Assembly: GCA_003224075.1 (NCBI GenBank)
Contig: QHYF01000101.1
Span: 1-14,515, forward strand
Origin: Acidobacteriota bacterium
Lineage (GTDB): Bacteria; Acidobacteriota; Terriglobia; Acidiferrales; UBA7541
Length of the DNA: 14,515 nucleotides
Direction of reading: 5' to 3'
The translations under genes and the position numbers were made by a program. Position 1 is the first letter of the stretch. The number at the start of each line of letters is the position of its first letter. Positions 7,826-14,376 of the stretch are shown piece after piece. The notes under the pieces were generated by a model, which was not told the DNA's origin, did not search any database, and worked only from the letters and a program-made list of their open reading frames with translations.

Positions 7826-9019
7826 CTACTGGTTCCCCAGAAGAATGCTTAGCAAATTCGCGAGTTGAGACTCCTGCCGGAGGACGATTTCTTGGTGCGC
7901 CGCGGCGCCCTCGCTTGCGGTCAAGCGCGCGAGCTGCCCCGCCAGATTCTTCACCGCCACGTCCCGCGGCACGTACGTTCGGTTCGAGGGCCTTACCGCT
8001 TCCCAACCCGATTCCGTTCGGCGCAGCTCCCAGCGAACCTTTTCGTGCCGTCGTCTTGTGTCGGTCCCGCCACCCGCAAGAGAGACTCTGGTCTCCAGTT
8101 GCAGCCGCGCCCAGCCGTGGTTCCGTTTGATTTCCAAGCGCTCTACGCTCAGCCGCTCAAAAATCACCACGGGCATTTGAAGTTTTGAGGGATCGTTGGC
8201 GCGCAAGACGTTCCCTGCGGCATTGCTCAATTCCGAGATGCCTTCGGCGACTTCGTCGCGCGTCGGCTGTTTGTTTCCTGCTGCGATGATGATGCTTTGC
8301 GGGACTTCAACGCCCGTAACCGGGGCCTCCGCTTCTTCAGGGGCCTTTGGCCCGTAGTTCACTGGCGTACGCTCCGAAACCGCCCTCGGCGGCCGATTGG
8401 GATCGGAAATGCCCGCTGCCGGCTGCTCTTCACTGACGGACGGCTCGACGCGCTGACTGGTGCCCTTTGAAGCTCGTGGCGGCGAGGGCGTCTTTGCCGC
8501 CGTCAGAATCTCCTGACCTTGGATTTTGTAACGATAGAAGCGTGGTCTTCCGCGCGCCTTCCAATAGGTTCCGTCGTAGTATTGGGTCTCCAATCCCGTG
8601 CGTACCAAACTGTAGAAGCTGCGCTGCACGGGATCCAGAACGATGCCCACGTGACCCGGCCAGACAATCAAATCTCCGGGCTGCGCGATTTTGACGCGTT
8701 CAAAATTTTCGTCCCCGGCGTAAATATCGAACGAGCTGACATACGGATACTCAAAGCCCGCAACCAGATAAATCTGGTGCACCATGTGCGAGCAATCGTG
8801 CGTCCCGCGCATCGGCTGGTCCTGTTCCAACGCCGCGTTGACAATCGAGCGCCCCTCGGTCGCATTCAACAGCCGGAAATTCGCCTCCGGCTCCAGCGGC
8901 GGAGTGGCGGTCTGTGCCCTTGCACCTGGGACTCGGGCGCAACAAGCGCCAATCAGACACACAGCCAGCGACAGTCCGTGCATCCTTCTCAAGTCAAATT
9001 TGCTTCTCATTTGCCGCAT
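7826..9019 (-). CDS. Exported NlpC/P60-like putative lipoprotein
   Basis: An exported 397-residue protein. Basic residues are followed by a hydrophobic stretch (MHGLSLAVCLIGACC). IGAC could serve as a lipobox with Cys26, or cleavage could follow ARA near residue 35. Residues about 55-165 resemble the NlpC/P60 cysteine peptidase fold that cleaves peptidoglycan stems. HDCSHMVHQIYLVAGFEYPYV holds the candidate catalytic Cys76, and QPGDLIVWPGHVGIVLD holds the candidate His123. A Pro/Ser-rich linker (about 175-245) joins this to a C-terminal domain of unknown type (VIFERLSVERLEI, then HEKVRWELRRTESGWEAV). ATG 9019 is preferred, with AGAGG nine bases upstream; ATG 9010 is possible. It lies 185 bp downstream of the subtilase on the same strand. 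The peptidase call is probable; the C-terminal domain is unrecognised. Confidence 0.8.
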   Translation of the reverse strand: MRQMRSKFDLRRMHGLSLAVCLIGACCARVPGARAQTATPPLEPEANFRLLNATEGRSIVNAALEQDQPMRGTHDCSHMVHQIYLVAGFEYPYVSSFDIYAGDENFERVKIAQPGDLIVWPGHVGIVLDPVQRSFYSLVRTGLETQYYDGTYWKARGRPRFYRYKIQGQEILTAAKTPSPPRASKGTSQRVEPSVSEEQPAAGISDPNRPPRAVSERTPVNYGPKAPEEAEAPVTGVEVPQSIIIAAGNKQPTRDEVAEGISELSNAAGNVLRANDPSKLQMPVVIFERLSVERLEIKRNHGWARLQLETRVSLAGGGTDTRRRHEKVRWELRRTESGWEAVRPSNRTYVPRDVAVKNLAGQLARLTASEGAAAHQEIVLRQESQLANLLSILLGNQ

Positions 9020-9204
9020 CGCCCAGCGCCTCTGGCTTCTTCGCGTAGAAGTTGCCCTCTACCTAGGATCCATTTTGGGCTGGAAGTGGCAATAGAACTT
9101 GTCCTGAACGTAATCGGCCGATGGGCCAGTCTCTGGGGGCATTGGAAATCCGCTGGGTTCTATGGCTGGATTCGAGAGGAGGGCCGCGGGCTCCGAGATT
9201 CTTC

Positions 9205-11391
9205 CTAGTTCACTGTTACTTGGATTGTTGTGTTGTGGCTGAGGTTGCCCGAAGTGCCTGTCACCGTGAGCGTGTACGCCCCTGCAGGTGTGCCTGCTGA
9301 CGGTGCGGGCATTACGGTGAGTGAGGCGGTTTTGGTCGCCCCACCATAGGACGCAGTCACCGTGACGGAGGCGGACGCGGTTACGGTACTGGTGCTCACC
9401 GTGAAGGTCGCGCTGGTCGCCCCCGCGGCGACAGTCACGCTGGCCGGAACTGTCGCGGCGGACGCGCTACTCGAGAGATAGACAACCACACCGCCGCTGG
9501 GCGCCGGCCCGCTCAGAGTTACTGTTCCCGTAGAGTTAGACCCGCCATTGACGCTGGTTGGATTGACCGCTATCGAGGAGAGCGTTGGCGACCCCGGCCC
9601 CGGTGGGGTGCCGCTGCTGTAGGTGCCAGTGCAGGAGTGAGCGCAGAGCGAAACGGCGAAAAGTCCCGCTGCGGCAGCAAGAGCGGGTCGCTGGCGAAAA
9701 GTGCGGCCCACATTGCAAACCATCAGCAAGATTACAAGCCCGGCGAAGCACGCCGCCAATACCACTCGTGGAAGCGTCGGCGGCGCAAATCGCGGCAAAA
9801 CCAGCGGCGGCGACGTCGTACGTGCCGTCGTCGTCAATGTAACCGTGGCAGTCGCTGCATTCGTTCCATCGAGCGTCACCGTCGGTGGCGAAACTGTGCA
9901 CGTTGCTGCCGCCGGCGCGCCCGTGCAGTTCCACGTCACCGTCTGTTTGGAACCATGTTGGGGCGTAGCGGAGACCGTGAAGTTCGCCTGCTGTCCCGCC
10001 GTAATAGTCGCGGTGGACGGTGTCGCGGAAACGCCGTAGTCCGGCGAACAACTCGCTCCGGCCAGTGAACCAAGAGCCAAGCACAGGTCCAGCCGCCCGT
10101 GGCCCATGCCTGGGTCAGTAAGAGGGACCGCCTGGGCTACCGCAATGGCCGCCCCAGGTTCATCAATCGTGCTCTTCAGGTTTCGCAACAACGCCGCCCC
10201 TCCCGATACAAACGGTGCACTGAACGAAGTTCCCCATCCGGCCGCATACGTGTCAAACGGATAAGTTGTAACAATGGATTCGCCTGGAGCTGCCACCCAC
10301 ACAATCGCGTCCCCATAATTCGAGAAAGAGGATCGCGTATCCTGGTTGGTTGTTGACGCCACTCCCATCACATCGGTTTGCAGTGCCGCGGGATAAACCA
10401 GCAGCGGCGGGCCTTGACCATCGTTCCCCGCCGACGCCGCGCAGATCACCGCGGACTGGTTGGCGTAGTCGAGAGCCTTCTGCAACTCCGGCGACGCCGT
10501 GTTAGTGTCGAAGCTCATGTTGATCGCGTTGGCCCCGTTCTGCACGCCGTAGTAAATCGCCCGCAGAATGTCGGAGAGGGAAGCGGTCCCGTCCGAATGA
10601 AAGGCCTTCAGGGGCAGAAGCTGCGCTGTTGGGGCCACCAGGTGGATGATGCCCATCACCATCGTCCCGTGGCCGAATGCCGCGTATTGATTGCTTCCGT
10701 CAAGAATGGCCGCCGAGGACTGATCCAGGATCGCGGCACTGGATTGGTTCACTTGCGCTGGTGACGGGCAGCTCGTGCTGCTGCAGGTGGGAGGCGGTGG
10801 AAAACTCGGGGGCAGATCGTTCAGCTCGGAACCACCCACCTGGTTCCGCGTAAAATCGTAACCCGGGAGCAGAACAGGCTTCAGTACCGGGTGCGTGGGA
10901 TCCACTCCGGTGTCGATGTCCGCGACAATCCCCGTGCCCGACACATGGAACGTGTTTTGCGCATTCTGGATTTCCACGATGGACGCCGCCGGTTGATTCG
11001 CGTAGCTGTTCCACACATCCGTCCCGTAATAAGCCACCGGAGTTCTGTCTGACATGAGTGTGCTGGGAATTGGCGTGGGAACCACATTCAGCCCGCCGAT
11101 CAAACTGAGCACCTGATCCACCTCCGCATCCACGAATCCGGCCAGGCCTGTCAGAGGATTGCTCAAGAGACCAATGAAGGTCGTTGGATCAAGCGGCGTG
11201 GTCACGAGGAAGACTTGGCCCAATGTGCCGTCCAGCGGACCAACCACGGTGCAAGTTGTCGGAAGGGCACAAAAGGTCTGGAGCGCTGAGAGGCCAGCCG
11301 TCGTTCGAACGATTACCCCGGTGTCCGCTTTTGCCGGCGTGGCCCAGAGCAGAGCCAGCAACGTACCGGCAATCCACATTCGGTGTTTCAA
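9205..11391 (-). CDS. Subtilisin-family (S8) serine protease with Ig-like C-terminal domains
   Basis: A secreted or surface endopeptidase of about 728 residues. The TTG at 11391 gives a compact signal peptide (KHRMWIAGTLLALLWATPAKA) and has seven Gs just upstream on the coding strand; ATG 11424 and ATG 11379 are alternatives. The S8 triad is complete: Asp160 in DIDTGVDPTHP, His241 in FGHGTMVMG, Ser389 in GTSFSAPFVSGGAALL. The oxyanion Asn323 lies in SAGNDG. Before the His, an eight-residue unit QSSAAILD occurs twice in tandem. After the catalytic domain come an Ig-like segment (SATPSTATITAGQQANFTVS), a hydrophobic stretch (VVLAACFAGLVILLMVC), a second one ending LCAHSCTG, another Ig-like domain and a terminal strand-rich piece. 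The hydrophobic stretches may anchor the C-terminal part or be a degenerate lipoprotein-like insertion. The protease call is firm; the substrate is unknown. Confidence 0.93.
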   Translation of the reverse strand: MKHRMWIAGTLLALLWATPAKADTGVIVRTTAGLSALQTFCALPTTCTVVGPLDGTLGQVFLVTTPLDPTTFIGLLSNPLTGLAGFVDAEVDQVLSLIGGLNVVPTPIPSTLMSDRTPVAYYGTDVWNSYANQPAASIVEIQNAQNTFHVSGTGIVADIDTGVDPTHPVLKPVLLPGYDFTRNQVGGSELNDLPPSFPPPPTCSSTSCPSPAQVNQSSAAILDQSSAAILDGSNQYAAFGHGTMVMGIIHLVAPTAQLLPLKAFHSDGTASLSDILRAIYYGVQNGANAINMSFDTNTASPELQKALDYANQSAVICAASAGNDGQGPPLLVYPAALQTDVMGVASTTNQDTRSSFSNYGDAIVWVAAPGESIVTTYPFDTYAAGWGTSFSAPFVSGGAALLRNLKSTIDEPGAAIAVAQAVPLTDPGMGHGRLDLCLALGSLAGASCSPDYGVSATPSTATITAGQQANFTVSATPQHGSKQTVTWNCTGAPAAATCTVSPPTVTLDGTNAATATVTLTTTARTTSPPLVLPRFAPPTLPRVVLAACFAGLVILLMVCNVGRTFRQRPALAAAAGLFAVSLCAHSCTGTYSSGTPPGPGSPTLSSIAVNPTSVNGGSNSTGTVTLSGPAPSGGVVVYLSSSASAATVPASVTVAAGATSATFTVSTSTVTASASVTVTASYGGATKTASLTVMPAPSAGTPAGAYTLTVTGTSGNLSHNTTIQVTVN
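10699..10746 (-). repeat. Tandem 2 x 8-residue repeat in the subtilase (QSSAAILD)
   Basis: Two adjacent 24 bp units encode identical QSSAAILD peptides but differ at several mostly synonymous positions. The peptide is therefore better conserved than the DNA. The units lie directly before the catalytic His region, in a loop or insert of the S8 domain. Confidence 0.75.
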
Positions 11392-11582
11392 TGGTTGGCC
11401 CCCCCATCTAGGAGGCGACGGCATTCCCGCGGCGCGCCACGCTCCGTCTCAATTCCTGAGCTCTCCCTTGATTTTTTCATTTTCTGGAAGAAGTGGCTTC
11501 TACGCATGGATATCTCCCCCAAATCCCGCAACGGCGCCCCCCGACTACTAACTCTTTAATACAAAGGGGTCGTGGACCTTCC

Positions 11583-11617
11583 GCGCGGTCCGCCACGCCG
11601 TCGAAGGCAGACCGCGC
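11583..11617. repeat. GC-rich inverted repeat, 8 bp perfect arms
   Basis: GCGCGGTC at 11583-11590 pairs with GACCGCGC at 11610-11617. The 19-base loop can form an inner GCC/GGC stem. It sits in the divergent promoter region. No T-run follows on either strand, so it is not an obvious intrinsic terminator; a leader structure of the subtilase mRNA or a protein-binding site is possible. Confidence 0.5.
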
Positions 11618-11811
11618 CTCTCTGTCCGGTCCTGCCCATGTAATAAGGAGGAGACGGCCACCAAAAAATAGTGGGAAAAATCAGTAAAAGCGGCTCCGGT
11701 AAAAACCTGCTTTCATCGCCTCCGCATCAAAGATGTTTCTGTAAGCTATTGTTTCTAAATATCTTACGATAAGAGCAAGCGACTTTTGCCCTTGGCAAGG
11801 GTTTAATAAGA

Positions 11812-11846
11812 TTAGTACGGCTCCCATTGGCGATGGACCGTACTAA
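11812..11846 (+). promoter_or_regulatory. Long hairpin in the leader of the YXWGXW gene
   Basis: TTAGTACGG (11812-11820) and CCGTACTAA (11838-11846) are perfect 9 bp complements. The 17-base loop itself contains CCAT/ATGG arms around TGGCG. It ends 40 bp before the ATG at 11887 and lies just after a smaller palindrome, CCCTTGGCAAGGG. It may be a 5' UTR RNA structure or a large operator overlapping the transcription start. It matches no riboswitch consensus that I know. Confidence 0.5.
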
Positions 11847-11886
11847 CCTAAGACCCGAGAAAGCAAACGCCAGAAAGGTGAGAATC

Positions 11887-13035
11887 ATGCGTATCGCGCG
11901 CTTAATCTGTTCTTTGCTTCTTATAGTGGGCCTATTGGCGATACCGGTTCAATCCCGAGCACAAGTTGCTGTGGGCATCTCTGTTCGGATTGGTCCTCCG
12001 GTGTTGCCAGTTTACGTACAGCCCATTTGTCCCGGGCCCGGCTACATTTGGGTCCCTGGTTATTGGGCTTACGGTCCGGACGGCTATTTCTGGGTTCCAG
12101 GCACGTGGGTATTCCCGCCGGAAGTCGGTCTGCTCTGGACTCCAGGGTACTGGGGATGGGAAGACGGCTTTTATGCATGGTACCCGGGCTACTGGGGACC
12201 GGAAGTCGGCTTCTATGGCGGCATTAACTACGGCTTCGGCTACACCGGCGTCGGCTTCTTCGGTGGCTACTGGAGAGGCGGCACGTACTACTACAACCGC
12301 TCCGTGACCAACGTTGACGTCACGGTTGTGCGCAACACCTACAACACGACCGTCGTCAACAACAACACGACGATCAACCGGGTCAGCTTTCACGGTGGCG
12401 CGGGCGGAACAACCGTTCGTCCGACGTCTCGCGAAATGGCTGCGGCTCGCGGGCATCATATCCCGATGACCTCTGAGCAAACGCAACATCAACAGGCTGC
12501 CAGCACCAACCGCACTTTGCTGTCTTCGGACAATCACGGCCGGCCAGATGTTGCCGCCACTCCGCGGCCTGGCCAATTCAACCGCCGCGGCGCGGGGGAA
12601 ACTGGCAGACCTGTCGCCCCGAACCGCCCTCTCGAAAACCCGAGGGAAACAAATCGTCCGGGGAAACCGCCGGCGAATAACGGGCGCACGTTCGAAGACC
12701 GTCCTCCCTCCTCGCGGCCGTCGAATAACCCGCGCGTCAATCCTGGGCTGGAGCAGAAGCAACAAAGAGAAATAGAAAAGATGCGCCAGCAGCAGGATGC
12801 GGACCGCCAGAAGGTGCAGCAGCGGCACGTTCAGGAGCAGCAAAAACTGGAACGGCAGAGGCCGGATCAACGGCAGCAGGAGCAGCTCCAGCGTCGCCAG
12901 CAACAGCAACTGGGGCAAATGCAGCAGAAGCACGCTCAGCAGGATCAAAAACTGCAGGAACGCCAGCAGAGAGACGTGCAAAACCAAGAGAAGAAACAAC
13001 CAAAGAGCGACCGCCCTCCTGGGCATCAACAATAA
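11887..13035 (+). CDS. YXWGXW-repeat exported protein with Gln-rich coiled-coil tail
   Basis: An exported 382-residue low-complexity protein of unknown function, likely periplasmic or envelope-associated. The ATG at 11887 is chosen because AGGTGAG (11876-11882) lies four bases upstream and the signal peptide follows at once (MRIARLICSLLLIVGLLAIP to SRAQ). An in-frame TTG at 11827 lies inside the leader hairpin and would bury the signal peptide. Residues about 53-103 hold four W-x-P-G-x-W units (WVPGYW, WVPGTW, WTPGYW, WYPGYW) spaced about 14 residues, the YXWGXW/WXXGXW signature. A Gly/Tyr-rich part and an Asn/Thr-rich strand (TVVRNTYNTTVVNNNTTINR) follow. A Pro/Arg/Asn-rich linker then leads to a tail (about 285-382) dominated by Gln, Arg and Lys that could form a coiled coil. 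A hairpin terminator follows. The family call is firm. Confidence 0.92.
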   Translation: MRIARLICSLLLIVGLLAIPVQSRAQVAVGISVRIGPPVLPVYVQPICPGPGYIWVPGYWAYGPDGYFWVPGTWVFPPEVGLLWTPGYWGWEDGFYAWYPGYWGPEVGFYGGINYGFGYTGVGFFGGYWRGGTYYYNRSVTNVDVTVVRNTYNTTVVNNNTTINRVSFHGGAGGTTVRPTSREMAAARGHHIPMTSEQTQHQQAASTNRTLLSSDNHGRPDVAATPRPGQFNRRGAGETGRPVAPNRPLENPRETNRPGKPPANNGRTFEDRPPSSRPSNNPRVNPGLEQKQQREIEKMRQQQDADRQKVQQRHVQEQQKLERQRPDQRQQEQLQRRQQQQLGQMQQKHAQQDQKLQERQQRDVQNQEKKQPKSDRPPGHQQ

Positions 13036-13046
13036 CAACTCGACAC

Positions 13047-13074
13047 GAAGGCCGGACCCTCGGGTCCAGCCTTC
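13047..13074 (+). terminator. Hairpin terminator after the YXWGXW gene
   Basis: GAAGGC (13047-13052) and GGACC (13054-13058) pair with GGTCC (13063-13067) and GCCTTC (13069-13074) across a CTCG loop, with one C/A mismatch. It begins 12 bases after the stop. The T-tract is weak (TCTCTAAT), so termination may be partial. A second small hairpin, CTAATC-ACA-GATTAG (13076-13090), follows directly. Confidence 0.7.
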
Positions 13075-13086
13075 TCTAATCACAGA

Positions 13087-13254
13087 TTAGTTGACCTTCG
13101 CCCGACCCTTACCGGCACGGACGGCGGCGTTCGAACGCGTTAAAACCGCGCCGCGCGCCGCGCCCTTGCCGTCTTTGTAATGATTCGGGTCTTGCGTCGG
13201 GCTACGCGCTGCCGATGGCCCGTTTGAGCACTTCGCGCGAAATATTCGCCCCGC
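13087..13254 (-). pseudogene. Start-less protein-like frame after the dehydratase gene
   Basis: A 55-codon frame ends with TAA at 13087-13089 and overlaps the last 50 or so bases of the dehydratase in another frame. Its final 36 residues (TQDPNHYKDGKGAARGAV, then LTRSNAAVRAGKGRAKVN) look like real protein, with GC-rich third positions and a basic, Gly-rich composition. An in-frame TGA at 13255-13257 closes it upstream, and no ATG, GTG or TTG occurs between. It may be the decayed 3' end of a small gene, a gene with a rare start codon, or chance. I do not recognise the family. Confidence 0.3.
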
Positions 13255-14152
13255 TCACCACCAGCGCAACGTGATCGCCGCAGCCGCTGCCCGATTTCAG
13301 CAGTGCCGCCGTGCTCGCGGCTCCCGCGGGCTCTGCCAGCACGTGCTCTTCGAGAAGCAGCGCTTCAATCGCTTGCAACATCTGCTCCTCGCTCACCAGC
13401 ACCACGTCATCCACGAGGCTCTTCACGTCGCGCACGTTCGCCGCCTCCGGCGTTTGCGTGGCCAATCCATCGGCAATCGTGTCACACGTTTCCGTGCTTA
13501 CGACTCGGTCTTCTTTCCAGGATAGGTAGTACGCCGGTGCGCGTTCCGCCTGTACCCCGATGATTTTCACTTGCGGAGCGATCTGTTTCGCCGCCGCGGC
13601 GATCCCGCGAATCAGCGCCGTATCCCCCATGGGCACAAAGATCGCTGTCGTCTCAGGAAGCTGCTCCAGGATTTCACAGCCAATCGTCGCGGGACCGGCA
13701 AGCAAATCCGCGTCGGTCGCGTCGTTCAGGAAATAGACCTCCGGTTGCTTCGCGTACTCCGCGGCCAGTTTGAACGCGTACGCTAGGTCCCCTCCTCCGC
13801 TCTCGACAATCGCTGCTCCGAGCGCCGCGATACGGCCACGCTTCACCGGATTGCAGTTCGCAGGCAAAAAGATTCTGGCCCTGATTCCGAACTCTTTCGC
13901 CGCATAAGCCACCGCCGCTCCGTGATTCCCGGTGCTGAAAGTCACCACTTCGCGCACCTCTCCCTGTTTCATCCTCTGTGCAAGTCCCCATAGCGCGCCG
14001 CGCACCTTGAACGATCCCGTCGGCAGCTCCGTCTCCAATTTCGCCACCAGCCGCGTCCGCGCAAACTTCTCCGCCAGAAATTTTTGCGCCTCCCGAATCG
14101 CGGATATGCTCGGCCGTATCTGCGCCGCGCCCGCGCTTGCCGCTGAACTCAT
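13202..14152 (-). CDS. PLP-dependent threonine/serine dehydratase-like enzyme
   Basis: A 316-residue cytoplasmic enzyme of PLP fold type II, the group of threonine dehydratases, serine racemases and relatives. The ATG at 14152 follows a perfect GGAGGT (14159-14164) by six bases. Lys49 in LPTGSFKVRGA is the expected Schiff-base lysine, and FSTGNHGAAVAYAAK (near 72) matches the substrate-binding Asn loop. NPVKRGRIAALGAAIV and LVVSGANIS are typical of the family. The usual Gly-rich phosphate loop (VGGGGLxxG) appears here as PMGDTALIRG (174-183), and the usual AGQGTIG reads AGPATIG. A C-terminal regulatory ACT domain is absent, as in catabolic or racemase-like members. The overall family is firm; the exact reaction (dehydratase, racemase, hydroxy-amino-acid ammonia lyase) is open because of the altered loop. 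An upstream short frame overlaps its start by ATGA. Confidence 0.88.
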   Translation of the reverse strand: MSSAASAGAAQIRPSISAIREAQKFLAEKFARTRLVAKLETELPTGSFKVRGALWGLAQRMKQGEVREVVTFSTGNHGAAVAYAAKEFGIRARIFLPANCNPVKRGRIAALGAAIVESGGGDLAYAFKLAAEYAKQPEVYFLNDATDADLLAGPATIGCEILEQLPETTAIFVPMGDTALIRGIAAAAKQIAPQVKIIGVQAERAPAYYLSWKEDRVVSTETCDTIADGLATQTPEAANVRDVKSLVDDVVLVSEEQMLQAIEALLLEEHVLAEPAGAASTAALLKSGSGCGDHVALVVSGANISREVLKRAIGSA

Positions 14153-14343
14153 CCCGCCACCTCCGCTGCTCCTCTCTCTTGCTTCACCGTTCCTTGCCCC
14201 GACTGCATGTACGTTTCCAAGTCGTCCATCATACTCTGGATTTGCGCGTTGACCCCGACCGTGTCGGGGTCGCGCTGGAAATGTCTAGCGATTGCGTCCG
14301 TCGCCGGCTGGCGAAATCTCCCGCCGGACAGGACACAACTACG
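14149..14343 (-). pseudogene. Short protein-like frame overlapping the dehydratase start
   Basis: An open frame between stops spans 14343-14149 and ends with TGA sharing ATGA with the dehydratase start, the arrangement usual for translationally coupled genes. The translation reads well (RQPATDAIARHFQRDPDTVG, then MMDDLETYMQSGQGTVKQE) and has a helix-rich look. The only ordinary starts are the paired ATGs at 14232 and 14229, leaving a 27-residue peptide without a clear ribosome binding site. It could be a small upstream ORF that couples translation, or the tail of a decayed gene. No family is recognised. Confidence 0.3.
14251..14271. repeat. Perfect 9 bp palindromic hairpin
   Basis: GACCCCGAC (14251-14259) and GTCGGGGTC (14263-14271) are exact complements around a CGT loop, forming a very stable stem. 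It lies between the dehydratase and the ribbon-helix-helix gene, inside the short minus-strand frame. No T-run follows on either strand, so it is not a standard terminator. Confidence 0.6.
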
Positions 14344-14346
14344 TCA

Positions 14347-14371
14347 TACAATTACGAATTTGTAGTACAAT
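14347..14371 (+). promoter_or_regulatory. Promoter and candidate operator of the ribbon-helix-helix gene
   Basis: TACAATTACGAATTTGTA (14347-14364) is an imperfect palindrome centred on CG (TACAA...TTGTA). A second TACAAT at 14366-14371 fits a -10 box. No good -35 hexamer is seen. That -10 box would put the transcription start at or next to the ATG at 14377, suggesting a leaderless mRNA. Ribbon-helix-helix proteins commonly repress their own promoters through such AT-rich repeats, so self-regulation is a reasonable inference. Confidence 0.45.
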
Positions 14372-14376
14372 GAGGC

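Larger units (their letters stand above)
11392..11886. other. Divergent intergenic region with several inverted repeats
   Basis: Nearly 500 bp between the subtilase (leftward) and the YXWGXW gene (rightward) hold no convincing protein gene. A 17-codon frame from the ATG at 11503 (MDISPKSRNGAPRLLTL) has no clear ribosome binding site. Structures seen are: GCGCGGTC/GACCGCGC (11583-11590 with 11610-11617); an AT-rich hairpin GTAAG-C-TAT/ATA-T-CTTAC (11741-11767); CCCTTGGCAAGGG (11789-11801); and the longer hairpin 11812-11846. GC content drops after about 11650, as expected for promoter DNA. A possible sigma-70 pair is TTTGCC (11785) and TAAGAT (11807), spacing 16, which is weak. Confidence 0.6.

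Noticed and set aside
11503..11553. A 17-codon frame in the divergent promoter region that could be a leader peptide.
   Set aside because: There is no well-placed ribosome binding site, no run of regulatory codons and no attenuator-like structure directly following it.
11932..13083. A long minus-strand frame (about 383 codons) opposite the YXWGXW gene.
   Set aside because: It is the antisense shadow of a repetitive Gln/Arg-rich coding region, giving Leu-rich low-complexity sequence without family motifs.
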